Origin: Haliovirga abyssi
Lineage (GTDB): Bacteria; Fusobacteriota; Fusobacteriia; Fusobacteriales; Haliovirgaceae
Assembly (NCBI RefSeq): GCF_030295325.1
Contig: NZ_AP027060.1
Coordinates: 62,001 to 126,000 of the forward strand
Length of the DNA stretch: 64,000 nt
Direction of reading: 5' to 3'
Shown here: positions 24,801 to 33,397 of the stretch, one piece after another
Numbering within the stretch: position 1 is the stretch's first letter
How the letters are laid out: every line of letters begins with the position of its first letter
Notes under the pieces: generated by a model
What the model was told of the DNA's origin: nothing
Database searches by the model: none
The model's input: only the letters and a program-made list of their open reading frames with translations
Position numbers and translations under genes: made by a program

Positions 24801-24948
24801 TTTGGAATTTATAATGGAAAATATGGATAAAAATCTTATATATTATAATGAAATAAAACCAAAGCTTAAAAAAATTATAGATACTTTTGATGATGAAGGA
24901 CTTGAAGAATTAATTAATAATTTAAAATCAATAATTAAGGTGGTTTAA
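21865..24948 (+). CDS. Soluble hybrid histidine kinase (PAS-GAF-GAF-HisKA-HATPase-HPt-like-REC)
   Basis: This 1027-residue protein has no clear membrane segments. It starts with a PAS domain (about 8-110), followed by two GAF-like modules (about 140-285 and 305-460). HisKA has phospho-His479 in [12 protein letters not shown], and the HATPase has the boxes [19 protein letters not shown] and [12 protein letters not shown]. Next comes an HPt-like segment (His750 in [14 protein letters not shown]), then REC with Asp874 in [12 protein letters not shown]. Placing HPt before REC reverses the usual order. The TTG start (21865) follows GGTAGGTGAT at the end of the preceding gene. It probably phosphorylates its own REC and the double-receiver protein; the input signal is unknown. 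Confidence 0.9.
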   Translation: MGSKNLTEEIINNSNVGIIVSDDSGNITFANDRICNILKINKKDVINKNYNELIKLNVENITIFGKNIQYFIINFIGEIIPVKIMYLKTENEKKITLFEEVKIKNNRLKDISLKNRLKNLFINFSIEAISIDINELKNYLENFLREIISEIGFDGAGIYNYKNLNKMKKYFFIGDKNCTFPEEYNIGTRKWLKKQMENMEIIYLKTENLNNVNNFEEKKFLEKMGIKSFVMIPIGIKKEPLGFIFLISKENMVSQFLIDFFNIIQKVVTNIFYRKSIEESLIEGSTRLMEFMSKIKEISYVDLKTFESIEGKMKEYLALCNKTLESDCSMIIKLQLKDVVLKEKFEINNYFQIIKDEKLKIKADNKLLLKIIEEDVFNKGIIMLEEENKNIFENEDIKISFWAPIYFNESFALGVLIIGFKEQEKIKFYSENYTLLESIARSIGKSFELDIKRNQLLKSKEEAEKANRAKSTFLATMSHEIRTPMNSIIGFSDLLYEDEDDLAKKELLKIIKYSSKNLLELINDILDISKIESKKLELNKENVIIRKVFNEIYLIFLDIKNKKKLNFIYEVSENVPDIILTDELRVKQIIINLLSNAFKFTEKGSVKFFADYDYSEGNLIFEVEDSGIGISKENIKKIFNPFAQEDSSTSRKYGGTGLGLSISKNLAVMLGGDIYLESKKGEGSKFQVKINAPEEKDENLLGEALINRWKKDPELEEMFYSFLSTLNEKIEDLKQNIKDRNKENIAFISHKTAGTCGNLGIENLYIIMKKINKEALKDNPNYNLIIKNMNEIENIISIIPKKYLEKKEKYKVNISENFIANGEYKILLADDSEYNQLLIKKLLAKLGLNCVSVENGLEAIEELKKSDYDILLLDRQMPIMDGEETLKELNKYDKYIKIKKIILTADAQEKVKENFFKLGCYDFISKPIEKEKFYNVIKRAIISVKKNKIINIYSKREKEKLKKFISDLEENLYIFDPDNLEFIMENMDKNLIYYNEIKPKLKKIIDTFDDEGLEELINNLKSIIKVV

Positions 24949-26514
24949 ATGGATAAAATTAAATTAAATAAAATGGATGAAGGTGTATTTGTAATAGTAA
25001 CTGAAAAAATAAGTATGGATGAGCTTATATCTTTTATAGCTGAAAATGATGTTGAAAATCCTGATGTTGAAAAAATAAGTTATGCTTTTGAACATATAGG
25101 AGAGGAAGTAAAAATAGCAGAATATTATGGAGAAATATCTTTGAAGTCTCATTTTGAAATAACAGTAAGTACCAATAAAATGGAAGCCTATTTAATAGTT
25201 GGATATTCGCAAGGTGGAAAAATTCCTGATTATTCTGATATAATAGATGAGTTGCAGAATATGGGAATAATAAAAGGGATAAAAGAAAAAGCAATAAAAG
25301 ATTTGATAGAAATAGAAAATTTTAACAGTAAAATTAAAATAGCAGAAGGGAAATTTCCCATAGATGGTAAAAATTCTTATACAAAATATCTAAAAGGATT
25401 GAAAAAAAATAAGACTAAAAGACCTACTATTGATATTGATGGGAAAGCAGATTTTAAAAATATAAATTTTTTAGAAACAGTATTAAAAGGGGAAGTATTA
25501 GCGAAAAAAATATCTGCCACTAAAGGGGTAGATGGATATGATATATTTGGAAATGTATTAAAAGCTAAAGATGGAAAAGATATAAAATTAAAAAAAGGAA
25601 AAAATACTATAATAACAGAAGATGGTATGCAAATTATAGCTAATGTAGATGGAATGCCAATAATAAGAGATAATAAAATTGAAGTAGAAAATGTGCTTAT
25701 GGTTGAAGAAGTAGGAGTAGAAACAGGAAATATAGATTTTAATGGAAGCGTAGTAGTAAGAGGAGATGTAAAATCTGAATATATAATAAAAGCGACTGGA
25801 GAAATACAGGTATTGGGAAATGTAGAAAATGCGATACTTCAATCTAATGGGGAGATTGTTATAAAAGGGAATTGTTTTGGTAAAGAGGATTCTTTAATTA
25901 GTGCAGAAGGGGATATTTTTCTTAATTTTGCAGAAAATATAGAAATAAAAACAAAAAAAGATTTAATTATTAATGAAGGATTAATAAATTGCAAAGTGTA
26001 TGCTGAAGGGAAAGTTGTAGCAATTACTAAAAGCGGTTCAATAATAGGTGGAGAAACAAGAGGTGAAGCTGGTATAGAAGTTTTAAATGCTGGTTCGAAA
26101 ACAGGGGCACAAACCGAATTAAAAATTTTAGGAAAATCAAAAGTGGTTGAGAGGATAAAAGAGAAATTAAAAGATATCGATTGGGAAATAAAAGTGATAG
26201 AAAAAAATATAATTAGCTTACAATATATAAAAAAAAATGTTCCTCAATTATATGGTGATGAAAAAGAAGAACTGTTTATGAAATTAATAAAAAATAAAAT
26301 GGGTTTATTAAATGATAAGAAAGTTTTGGAAATAAGATATAATGTGTATAAAGAAAAAATGGAAAGAGAGGAATTTCCAAAAATAATTGTAAGAAATAGA
26401 TGTTATTTTGGAGTTAAAATAACATTAAAAGAGAGAAATTTTGAAGTAAATGAAGATATTGAGAGGATAAAATTTTTCCTAAAAGATGATAGAGTAGAGC
26501 ATGAGTTTGTGTAA
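24949..26514 (+). CDS. FapA-like DUF342 protein
   Basis: This 521-residue protein belongs to the FapA/DUF342 group (flagellar assembly protein A domain). It has an N-terminal alpha/beta region, then FPIDGKNSYTKYLKG and GVDGYDIFGNVLKAKDGKD (residues about 190-210). A right-handed beta-helix-like repeat of short strands (about 255-380) and a Lys/Glu-rich coiled coil (about 395-460) follow. DUF342 proteins are cytoplasmic scaffold-like proteins of uncertain function; in Vibrio FapA affects flagellation. Its ATG directly follows the kinase stop, so it is in the same operon. That links DUF342 to a kinase/receiver pathway rather than to flagellar genes, none of which are seen here. Confidence 0.8.
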   Translation: MDKIKLNKMDEGVFVIVTEKISMDELISFIAENDVENPDVEKISYAFEHIGEEVKIAEYYGEISLKSHFEITVSTNKMEAYLIVGYSQGGKIPDYSDIIDELQNMGIIKGIKEKAIKDLIEIENFNSKIKIAEGKFPIDGKNSYTKYLKGLKKNKTKRPTIDIDGKADFKNINFLETVLKGEVLAKKISATKGVDGYDIFGNVLKAKDGKDIKLKKGKNTIITEDGMQIIANVDGMPIIRDNKIEVENVLMVEEVGVETGNIDFNGSVVVRGDVKSEYIIKATGEIQVLGNVENAILQSNGEIVIKGNCFGKEDSLISAEGDIFLNFAENIEIKTKKDLIINEGLINCKVYAEGKVVAITKSGSIIGGETRGEAGIEVLNAGSKTGAQTELKILGKSKVVERIKEKLKDIDWEIKVIEKNIISLQYIKKNVPQLYGDEKEELFMKLIKNKMGLLNDKKVLEIRYNVYKEKMEREEFPKIIVRNRCYFGVKITLKERNFEVNEDIERIKFFLKDDRVEHEFV

Positions 26515-26551
26515 TTTTTTTTTTGAAAATTTAAGTTGAATAAAAAAACAA

Positions 26552-26580
26552 TTGACAAATTTTAATATTAGTGATATTTT
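26552..26580 (+). promoter_or_regulatory. Promoter of the thiamine operon
   Basis: A consensus TTGACA (26552-26557) is followed after 17 bp by TATTTT (26575-26580). Transcription would start about 20 bases before the TPP aptamer. Confidence 0.6.
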
Positions 26581-26611
26581 ATAGTTGTTAAGACAGATTC
26601 ATTTTTAAAAT

Positions 26612-26708
26612 TAAATATTTACCGCTAGGGGAGCAATTTTGCTGAGAGGAAAAATATTTCCGACCCTTAGAACCTGATTTCTGGATAATACCAGCGTAGG
26701 AAAGCGAT
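26612..26708 (+). promoter_or_regulatory. TPP (THI-box) riboswitch aptamer
   Basis: The conserved core is present in order: CTAGGGGAGC, GCTGAGAGG, GACCCTTAGAACCTGAT, CTGGATAATACCAGCG and TAGGAAA. TPP binding to this RNA represses thiamine biosynthesis genes. Downstream are an intrinsic terminator (26849) and the whole thiS-thiC operon. Confidence 0.97.
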
Positions 26709-26848
26709 AATTTTATACTTTATATTAAAAGATATTAAAAAGATTATTTGAAATATCTATAATGAAATATTCAAAAATTTTGAGATTCCATTACAAGTTT
26801 AATAGGGATAATTTTTTAAACTTTTAAATATTAATATAGTATATTTTT

Positions 26849-26876
26849 AACCGCATACCTATGTATGCGGTTTTTT
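26849..26876 (+). terminator. Intrinsic terminator of the TPP riboswitch expression platform
   Basis: AACCGCATAC and GTATGCGG pair around a short loop and are followed by TTTTTT. It lies about 140 bases after the aptamer and before thiS, so premature termination is the probable mode of control. I could not identify the antiterminator strand by eye. Confidence 0.8.
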
Positions 26877-26924
26877 ATGTTTATGGAATGATTAATTGGT
26901 TGATACCATCTGTACCGGTTCATT

Positions 26925-26950
26925 TGTAAGGGCAATTTACGAATTGCCCA
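26925..26950. repeat. Palindromic GGGCAATT...AATTGCCC repeat
   Basis: TGTAAGGGCAATTTACGAATTGCCC is a GC-richer hairpin. Two elements with the same TGTA(A/G)GGG lead and CCC end but other stem sequence lie at 32303-32330 and 32351-32376. It lies in the leader between the riboswitch terminator and thiS. Confidence 0.5.
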
Positions 26951-27010
26951 AATAAAGAGATTATTTTAAGCATATTAATCAATAGTCATAATTTTTTAGG
27001 AGGTGATATA

Positions 27011-27211
27011 TTGGAAATTGTTATTAATGGCGAAAAAAGATTGTTATTAGAAGAAATATCAGTAGAAAATCTTATATTTTTATTAAAATTAAATAAAAAC
27101 AGTATTTTAGTAGAATTGAATTTGGAAATAATTAAAAAGTATGAGTGGGAAAATACTATTATTAGCGAAGGGGATTCTGTTGAAATTATAACTTTTATGG
27201 GAGGAGGATAA
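27011..27211 (+). CDS. thiS: Sulfur carrier protein ThiS
   Basis: This 66-residue ubiquitin-fold protein ends in Gly-Gly-Gly (FMGGG), the C-terminus that is adenylylated and thiocarboxylated to deliver sulfur to thiazole synthesis. Family landmarks are the N-terminal [10 protein letters not shown] strand and [11 protein letters not shown]. The start is TTG, eight bases after AGGAGG. It is the first gene of the TPP-controlled operon, followed one base later by thiG. ThiF, encoded downstream, is its expected activating enzyme. Confidence 0.9.
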   Translation: MEIVINGEKRLLLEEISVENLIFLLKLNKNSILVELNLEIIKKYEWENTIISEGDSVEIITFMGGG

Positions 27212-27212
27212 A

Positions 27213-28001
27213 ATGAAAGATATTTTAAAAATAGGGAATAAAGAATTTAGTAACAGATTATTTACAGGAACAGGTAAGTTTAGAGATAAAAATTTAATAA
27301 AAGGTATGTTAGAAAAAAGTGGCTCGGAAATGATTACAATAGCTTTAAGGCGAGTTAATTTATCTAATCCTGATGACAATATATTAAGTTATATTCCAAA
27401 AAATATAACAGTTTTGCCAAATACATCAGGAGCTAGGAATTATAAAGAAGCTGTTAGAATTGCAAAAATAGCAAGAGAAGCTGGATGTGGGAATTTTATA
27501 AAAATAGAGATAATACATGATAGTAAATATTTAATGCCAGATAATGAAGAAACTATAAAAGCAACTAAAATTTTAGCAGATGATGGATTTATAGTTTTAC
27601 CATATATAATGGCTGACTTAATAAGCTGTAAAAAATTAGAAGATGTAGGAGCTAGCGCTGTAATGCCATTAGGTTCTCCAATTGGCTCAAATAAAGGGTT
27701 ACAAACTAAAAGTTTAATAAAAATAATTATAGAAAATAGTAATGTTCCTGTAATTGTAGATGCTGGAATTGGAGCACCATCACAAGCAGCAGAAGCAATG
27801 GAGATGGGAGCAGATGCGGTACTTGTAAACACAGCAATTGCAACTGCAGAAAATCCTTTATTAATGGGAGAAGCATTTTCAATGGCGATAAAAGCTGGAA
27901 GAATGGCTTTTTTAGCAAAATTAGCTAAAGAAAATAGATATGCAGCTGCTTCTTCGCCTCTTACGGGATTTTTACATATGAATGGAAATGGGAAGATATA
28001 A
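27213..28001 (+). CDS. thiG: Thiazole synthase ThiG
   Basis: This 262-residue TIM-barrel enzyme combines deoxyxylulose 5-phosphate, the ThiS thiocarboxylate sulfur and dehydroglycine to make the thiazole phosphate of thiamine. Characteristic segments are [10 protein letters not shown] (residues 11-20), [46 protein letters not shown] (catalytic Lys) and the phosphate-binding [21 protein letters not shown]. Its start ATG lies after GGGAGGAGG, which also encodes the last glycines of thiS. A gap of 305 bases containing GC-rich repeats separates it from thiH, its source of dehydroglycine. Confidence 0.97.
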   Translation: MKDILKIGNKEFSNRLFTGTGKFRDKNLIKGMLEKSGSEMITIALRRVNLSNPDDNILSYIPKNITVLPNTSGARNYKEAVRIAKIAREAGCGNFIKIEIIHDSKYLMPDNEETIKATKILADDGFIVLPYIMADLISCKKLEDVGASAVMPLGSPIGSNKGLQTKSLIKIIIENSNVPVIVDAGIGAPSQAAEAMEMGADAVLVNTAIATAENPLLMGEAFSMAIKAGRMAFLAKLAKENRYAAASSPLTGFLHMNGNGKI

Positions 28002-28306
28002 TTGACAATGGACAATGATTTAGGAGTGCTTAAAAATAGAATAAGAGAAGTAAAAAATAAAATAGTGCTCTTCTAAGTTAGGGGAGGATTTAGGTCAATG
28101 CTTTAAGTTAAGAAAAATATCCTATATTTTCTTATTATTTGCTAAAAATCACCCTCTCAGTCACTAGCGTGACAGCTCTCCCAGAGGGAGAGCCAAAAAG
28201 CCTCTCCTTTTAGGAGAGGTGGCAGCGAAGCTGACGGAGAGGTAGGGTTAGCGACTTTAGGTTAGGTCTAAACTAGAACAGAATAAATCAAAAATTTGGA
28301 GGGAAA
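28002..28306. other. Repeat-filled gap inside the thiamine operon
   Basis: No gene is seen. The gap contains ATTGACAATGGACAATG at its start and a GC-rich block of hairpins at 28151-28247. No terminator T-run follows these hairpins, so transcription probably continues into thiH. Confidence 0.5.
28151..28247. repeat. GC-rich compound palindromic repeat
   Basis: Hairpins include GTCACTAGCGTGAC, GCTCTCCC/GGGAGAGC and CCTCTCCTTTTAGGAGAGG, followed by a tail containing GGCAGCGAAGCTGACGGAGAGG. The composition is strikingly richer in GC than the rest of the window. It is related to the element at 375-417. Confidence 0.6.
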
Positions 28307-29407
28307 ATGAGTTTTTTTAATGTTTTAAAAAATTTTAATGAATTTAATTTTAATGAATATTTTGAACAAGTAACTGAAAAAATGGTGTTGGATTCTCTTG
28401 TTAAAAAAGAGCTGGATTATTACGATTTTTTAAATTTATTATCTCCAAAAGCTGAAAATAATTTGGAGATGATTGCTAAAAAAGCTCATGATATAACAGT
28501 TCAAAATTTTGGATATACAATAAATTTATATCTACCTATGTATTTATCCAATTATTGTAGTAGCGATTGTTTATATTGTGGATTTAGCAAAAACAATCAT
28601 ATTACAAGAAAAAAATTAACATTAGATGAAGTAGAAAAAGAAGCAATTGAGATATCCAAAACAGGAATTAAACATATTTTAATTTTGACAGGAGAATCAA
28701 AAGAGATTACTCCAATAAATTATACAATAAAAGTTGTTGAAATATTAAAAAGATATTTTTCATTTGTAGGAATAGAGATGTTTCCTATGGATGAAGATGA
28801 TTATGCAAAATTATTTGAAGCTGGAGTTGATGGGTTAACTGTTTATCAAGAAGTATATAATAAAGAAATTTATGAAAAAGTACATATTTCAGGAGAAAAA
28901 AGAGATTATAATTACAGACTTGAGACTCCAGAAAGAGGAGCAAAAGCAGGATTTAGAAATATTAATATAGGAAATTTATTTGGACTTGGAGATATTAAAA
29001 GTGAAGCTTTTTTTAGCGGAATACACGCTAAATATTTAACTGATAAATATTTGGACACAGAATTTGGATTGTCACTTCCAAGAATTAACAGAGCAGAAGG
29101 AGGATTTAAACCTTTTTCACATTTAAATGATATTTCGTTTGTACAAATTATGAGTGCATATAGATTATTTTTACCTAAAGTTGAAATAAATATTTCTACA
29201 AGAGAAAAGCCAGAATTTAGAGATAATTTATTAAATATTTGTGCTACAAAATTTTCTGCTGGCTCAAAAACAGAAGTTGGGGGTTATACTTTGGCTAAAA
29301 CAGAACCACAATTTGAAATTTCGGATAATAGAAATACAGAAGAGATAATAAAAAAAATAAAAGATATGGGATATCAACCAATATTAAAAAATTGGGAGAT
29401 GATATGA
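28307..29407 (+). CDS. thiH: 2-iminoacetate synthase ThiH (radical SAM tyrosine lyase)
   Basis: This 366-residue radical SAM enzyme cleaves tyrosine to dehydroglycine (2-iminoacetate) and p-cresol, supplying ThiG under anaerobic conditions. The [4Fe-4S]-SAM motif C-x3-C-x2-C is seen in NYCSSDCLYCGF (residues about 83-94). Other family blocks are the ILILTGESKEITP segment and LPRINRAEGGF. Use of ThiH rather than the oxygen-dependent ThiO fits an anaerobe. The ATG follows TGGAGGG. Its stop overlaps the start of thiF (ATGATATGA), indicating translational coupling. Confidence 0.96.
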   Translation: MSFFNVLKNFNEFNFNEYFEQVTEKMVLDSLVKKELDYYDFLNLLSPKAENNLEMIAKKAHDITVQNFGYTINLYLPMYLSNYCSSDCLYCGFSKNNHITRKKLTLDEVEKEAIEISKTGIKHILILTGESKEITPINYTIKVVEILKRYFSFVGIEMFPMDEDDYAKLFEAGVDGLTVYQEVYNKEIYEKVHISGEKRDYNYRLETPERGAKAGFRNINIGNLFGLGDIKSEAFFSGIHAKYLTDKYLDTEFGLSLPRINRAEGGFKPFSHLNDISFVQIMSAYRLFLPKVEINISTREKPEFRDNLLNICATKFSAGSKTEVGGYTLAKTEPQFEISDNRNTEEIIKKIKDMGYQPILKNWEMI

Positions 29408-29949
29408 TAGGAATAGCAGGTGTAGGAGGGATTGGTTCTAATGTCGCAGTTAATTTAGTTAGAAGTGGTATAACCAAATTAAAAATAGTTGATTTTGATA
29501 AAATAGATATTTCAAATTTAAATAGACAATTTTATTTTGAAAATCAAATTGGGAAAAATAAAGTGGAGGCTTTAAAAGAAAACTTATTGAAAATAAATAA
29601 TAGATTAGAAATTATAACTATAAATAAAAAAATAGTTAATGAAAATATTGAAGAGATATTTAATGATTGCAATATAATTGTAGAAGGTTTTGATAGTAAA
29701 TATTATAAAGCAATGTTAGTAGAAAAATTTATTGATAATAAGGATTTAATAGTTTCTGCTTCTGGAATTGCAGACAATGATGTCGAAAATATTAAAGTAA
29801 AAAAGATTCAAAATAGTTGTTATATTGTAGGAGATTTGGAAAAAGATGTAGAAAATTATAAAACATTTTCTACAAAAGTTAATATTGTCGCTGCAATTAT
29901 GGCAAATATTATATTGGAAAAAGGAGATTTTTATGAAAAAAATCTATAG
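29404..29949 (+). CDS. thiF: ThiS adenylyltransferase ThiF (E1-like)
   Basis: This E1-like enzyme of about 181 residues adenylates the ThiS C-terminus. The nucleotide-binding GIAGVGGIGSNVAVNLVRSG stretch is at residues about 3-22, followed by KIVDFDKIDISNLNRQF with the conserved Asp and Arg. It is shorter than E. coli ThiF and lacks Zn-binding cysteine pairs, as in the short ThiF forms of anaerobes. A TTG at 29392 opens the same frame, but the ATG at 29404 is better placed after GGGAG and begins at the conserved beta strand. It overlaps thiH at its start and the thiE fusion at its end. Confidence 0.92.
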   Translation: MIGIAGVGGIGSNVAVNLVRSGITKLKIVDFDKIDISNLNRQFYFENQIGKNKVEALKENLLKINNRLEIITINKKIVNENIEEIFNDCNIIVEGFDSKYYKAMLVEKFIDNKDLIVSASGIADNDVENIKVKKIQNSCYIVGDLEKDVENYKTFSTKVNIVAAIMANIILEKGDFYEKNL

Positions 29950-30964
29950 AATTTTAGATGCAAACGTAAATAGAGCTTCAGAAGGAATTCGAGTAGTAGA
30001 AGATATTTGTAGATTTTATTTTGAAAATGAAACTCTTACAGAAAAGTTGAGGAATATTAGACATAATATTAGAAAAAGTTTAAAAGATATTGATATTTAT
30101 ATGATTGAAGAAAGAGATTCAGAACATGATATAGGTAAAAATATTACTTTAAACAGTGTTATTGATAAAAAAGATTCTGTATCTCAAATTATAACTGCAA
30201 ATTTTAAAAGAGCTCTTGAGGCTGTAAGAGTTATTGAAGAGATATTAAAAACATTAGATAATATGTATTTAATAGGTAAAAAATTTGAAACTATTCGTTA
30301 TGAACTTTATTATTTAGAGAAAGATGTAACACAACTAATTAACAAAAAAATTATTCCAGAAGGAATTTATGGAATAACAATGGAAGAGAGTTCTAACGGA
30401 AAAAATAATATTGAAATCGTGAAAGAGATGATAGAGAATGGGATAAAAATTATTCAATATAGAGAAAAAAGGAAATCTTTTAGAGATATGTATAAAGAAG
30501 GATTGGAATTAAGACAATTAACAAAAGAAAATGGAGTTACTTTAATAATAAATGATTATATAGAATTAGCAATGATGTTAGATGCTGATGGAGTACATAT
30601 TGGGCAAGATGATTGGCCAATTGAAGAGGTTAGAAAATTAATAGGGAGTGATAAAATTATTGGCGTATCTACTCATTCAAAAGAAGATGCTATAGAAGCT
30701 GTAAAAAATGGAGCCGACTATTTAGGAGTAGGACCAATTTTTAAGACAAATACAAAAGATTATAAAACTGTTGGATTTGAATATTTAGAATTTGTAAGTG
30801 AAAATATTAAAATTCCTTTTGTAGCAATTGGAGGAATAAAAGAGAATAATTTAGAAGAAATAGTGAAAAGAGGAGCAACTAGAATAGCGCTTGTAACAGA
30901 AATAACAGGAGCTGAAAATATGAATGAAAAGATTGGGAAGTTAAATGAAATTATAAAAAAATAA
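29933..30964 (+). CDS. thiE: Fusion of ThiD2-like domain with thiamine-phosphate synthase ThiE
   Basis: This 343-residue protein has two parts. Residues 1-135 (YRILDANVNRASEGIRVVED, LRNIRHNIRKSL, NFKRALEAVRVIEEI) match the N-terminal domain found before ThiE in several bacteria, called ThiD2 and thought to act as an HMP-P kinase unrelated to ThiD. Residues about 140-343 are ThiE, with IIQYREKRKSFRDM, IINDYIELAMMLDADGVHIG, GVSTHSKEDAIEA, GADYLGVGPIFKT and VAIGGI. ThiE joins HMP-PP and thiazole phosphate into thiamine phosphate. No separate thiD is seen in this operon, so the fused domain may fill that role. The ATG at 29933 after AAGGAG is chosen, overlapping thiF by 17 bases. Confidence 0.9.
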   Translation: MKKIYRILDANVNRASEGIRVVEDICRFYFENETLTEKLRNIRHNIRKSLKDIDIYMIEERDSEHDIGKNITLNSVIDKKDSVSQIITANFKRALEAVRVIEEILKTLDNMYLIGKKFETIRYELYYLEKDVTQLINKKIIPEGIYGITMEESSNGKNNIEIVKEMIENGIKIIQYREKRKSFRDMYKEGLELRQLTKENGVTLIINDYIELAMMLDADGVHIGQDDWPIEEVRKLIGSDKIIGVSTHSKEDAIEAVKNGADYLGVGPIFKTNTKDYKTVGFEYLEFVSENIKIPFVAIGGIKENNLEEIVKRGATRIALVTEITGAENMNEKIGKLNEIIKK

Positions 30965-30979
30965 AAGGAGAAATTAAAA

Positions 30980-32254
30980 ATGAAATATACAACTCAAATG
31001 GATGCGGCGAAAAAAGGAATTATTACAAAACAGATGAAAGAGGTAGCATTTGAAGAAAATTTGGATGTAGAAATAATCAGGGAAAAATTATCAAAAGGGA
31101 CAGTTGTAATACCTGCAAATAAAAACCACATATCTTTAATTGGAAAAGGGGTTGGAGATGGATTAAAAACAAAAATAAATGTAAATTTAGGAGTATCAGA
31201 AGACACTTGCAATATTGATACAGAAGTAGAAAAAGCAAAATATGCTATAAATCTGAAAGCAGATGCAATAATGGATTTAAGTACTTTTGGGAATACAGGA
31301 GAATTTAGGAAAAAACTTGTTAATGTATCTCCAGTAATGTTAGGGACAGTTCCTGTATATGATGCAGTTGCACAATTTGGAAAAACTATAAAAGATATTA
31401 GTGTAGATGATTTTTTTAGTATAGTTGAAACTCATGCAAAAGATGGTATAGATTTTTTAACTATTCATGCTGGATTAAATAGAACTTCTATTGAGAGGGT
31501 ACAAAAAAATGAAAGATTAACACATATTGTGAGTAGAGGTGGTTCAGTATTATATCAATGGATGTTAGAAAATGATAAAGAGAATCCTTTTTATGAAAAT
31601 TATGATAGATTGCTTGAAATTTGTAAAAAGCATGATGTAACTTTAAGTTTAGGCGATGGATTAAGGCCTGGAAGTTTAAAAGATGCAACAGATGCTCCAC
31701 AAATTCAAGAATTAATCATTTTGGGAGAGCTTACAAAAGAAGCTTGGAAAGAAAACGTGCAAGTGATGATAGAAGGTCCAGGTCATGTTCCATTAAATGA
31801 GATTGCTGCAAATATGCAAATTCAAAAAAAATTATGTCATGGTGCTCCATTTTATGTGTTAGGACCAATAGTTACAGATATAGCCCCAGGATATGACCAT
31901 ATTACATCTGCTATTGGAGGAGCAATTGCCGCTACACATGGAGCAGACTTTTTATGTTATGTAACTCCTGCAGAACATTTGAGATTGCCTACAGTGGAAG
32001 ATGTTAAAGATGGAATTATAGCTACAAGAATTGCAGCTCATGCAGCAGATATTGCAAAAGGGATAAAAGGTGCAATTAATTGGGATAATAGAATGAGTAA
32101 AGCAAGAGGGGACCTTAATTGGAATAAAATGTTTGAACTTGCAATTAATCCTGAAAAAGCTATAAAATATAGAGAATCAGATAAGCCGAAAGATAAAGAG
32201 GTTTGTACAATGTGTGGTGAATTATGCGCAATAAAAAGAAGTAAAAAAGCTTAA
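30980..32254 (+). CDS. thiC: Phosphomethylpyrimidine synthase ThiC
   Basis: This 424-residue non-canonical radical SAM enzyme rearranges aminoimidazole ribotide into hydroxymethylpyrimidine phosphate. The C-terminal cluster motif C-x2-C-x4-C is intact ([11 protein letters not shown]). Other ThiC blocks are [67 protein letters not shown] and [20 protein letters not shown]. It is the last gene of the TPP-controlled operon, 15 bases after thiE and preceded by AAGGAG. It is the short bacterial/archaeal form lacking the N-terminal extension of E. coli ThiC. Confidence 0.97.
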   Translation: MKYTTQMDAAKKGIITKQMKEVAFEENLDVEIIREKLSKGTVVIPANKNHISLIGKGVGDGLKTKINVNLGVSEDTCNIDTEVEKAKYAINLKADAIMDLSTFGNTGEFRKKLVNVSPVMLGTVPVYDAVAQFGKTIKDISVDDFFSIVETHAKDGIDFLTIHAGLNRTSIERVQKNERLTHIVSRGGSVLYQWMLENDKENPFYENYDRLLEICKKHDVTLSLGDGLRPGSLKDATDAPQIQELIILGELTKEAWKENVQVMIEGPGHVPLNEIAANMQIQKKLCHGAPFYVLGPIVTDIAPGYDHITSAIGGAIAATHGADFLCYVTPAEHLRLPTVEDVKDGIIATRIAAHAADIAKGIKGAINWDNRMSKARGDLNWNKMFELAINPEKAIKYRESDKPKDKEVCTMCGELCAIKRSKKA

Positions 32255-32302
32255 TTGTAATTTGTATAAAATTCGTCAAGTTAAGGATTTTATAATTTTA
32301 TA

Positions 32303-32376
32303 TTGGGTTTGCAAACGGCAAAACCCTTACATTATAAAACAAATTAATACTGTAGGGGCTTGCCGTTGGCAAGCCC
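32303..32376. repeat. Inverted pair of TGTARGGG...CCC palindromic repeats
   Basis: The first unit (32303-32330) and the second (32351-32376, GGGGCTTGCCGTTGGCAAGCCC) are near reverse complements of one another. Each contains its own internal palindrome, and together they can fold into one long hairpin. They follow thiC and may serve as its transcript end. They are related to 26925-26950. Confidence 0.6.
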
Positions 32377-32429
32377 AGTTCTTATCTTGATGACATTGAC
32401 CTTTGTGGGTACCAAAGATGAAGTATAGG

Positions 32430-33224
32430 TTATTTCTTTATTTTAGGAGAATATTTTATTCCATATTTAGCATATATTTTTACAAGAGTTCCATCCTCTT
32501 TCATCTTTCTTAAAATTTCGTCATATTTTTTTTTAATATTTTCCATGTTCGGATAATCCGATTTTCGTGGAAATGTATTAAAATAATCCCTCTTTTTAAG
32601 TGGCTTTTTAAGATATGTTATTTTATCAGAAAAACCACCAACATGAGCTTCATAAAGAGCTGCATTGGTATTATATGGCAATAAATCTATTCTTCCACCA
32701 AGAAGTTTTCGCATTTGAAGTTTATTTTTTACAACAGTATCAAGTGTGAGGATACCTTTTGAAGCTGCTTCCCAAAATTCTGGCGTATATGAAAACCCTT
32801 TTGTAGCCCCTATATAATAACCACGTAAATCTTCAAAACTGTTATATTTTATTTTACCTTCATTTTTTCTAAGAATAAAAAAATTCCAAGTTATAGTTAC
32901 ATGAGACTCTTTAGGATAATATAGATATTTATTTCTATCTTTATTATAAGAGTATGTAAAGACTATATCATATTTACCTGCTTTTGAAAGAGCAAGAAGT
33001 CTTGTTGATGAATTTACTAAAAGAATTTTATATTTGATACCCATTTTATCCATTATATAAGATATAATATCAACATCAATTCCGGTAGGTTTCCCTGTAG
33101 AATCATGAAATCTTAAAGGTGCTTCTGGGATTCCAGCTATAATGAAATCTCTGGCAAAAGATAATTGAAAAATAGAAAAACATAAGGCAGTAATAATAAT
33201 GATTTTTTTTAATGAATATTTCAT
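32430..33224 (-). CDS. Periplasmic solute-binding protein, orphan, divergent from a chemotaxis receptor
   Basis: This protein of about 264 residues has a signal peptide (MKYSLKKIIIITALCFSIFQLSFA) and type II binding-protein blocks: IAGIPEAPLRFHDSTGKPTG (residues about 29-48), DVDIISYIMDKMG, YIGATKGFSYTPEFWE and LRKMKEDGTLVKIYAKYG. It resembles the SBP_bac_3 group binding small polar solutes. The first ATG (33233) lies inside the ribosome binding site; the second (33224), nine bases after AAAGGAG, is chosen. No transporter genes are adjacent. It diverges from a methyl-accepting chemotaxis protein across a long palindrome, so it may feed ligand to a receptor. Confidence 0.8.
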   Translation of the reverse strand: MKYSLKKIIIITALCFSIFQLSFARDFIIAGIPEAPLRFHDSTGKPTGIDVDIISYIMDKMGIKYKILLVNSSTRLLALSKAGKYDIVFTYSYNKDRNKYLYYPKESHVTITWNFFILRKNEGKIKYNSFEDLRGYYIGATKGFSYTPEFWEAASKGILTLDTVVKNKLQMRKLLGGRIDLLPYNTNAALYEAHVGGFSDKITYLKKPLKKRDYFNTFPRKSDYPNMENIKKKYDEILRKMKEDGTLVKIYAKYGIKYSPKIKK

Positions 33225-33362
33225 TTTTAACATCTCCTTTTTATATTTTATATTATACTTATTTGTGTAATTCTAAAATTAGTATATATATAATATACTG
33301 CAAATATAAATAAATCCTTTTTTTATTTATGAAGAAAGTATAAGTTTATGATACATTCAAAG

Positions 33363-33397
33363 AATATCTATTATTGTAATTGACAACAATAGATATT
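33363..33397. promoter_or_regulatory. Long operator-like palindrome over the MCP promoter
   Basis: Arms of 15 bp, AATATCTATTATTGT (33363-33377) and ACAACAATAGATATT (33383-33397), match at 14 of 15 positions around a 5-bp spacer. The right arm overlaps the -35 box TTGACA. It is a strong candidate binding site for a dimeric regulator controlling the MCP and possibly the divergent solute-binding protein. Confidence 0.65.

Noticed and set aside
27440-28015. 191-codon minus-strand frame
   Set aside because: It is antisense to thiG, whose protein motifs are unmistakable.
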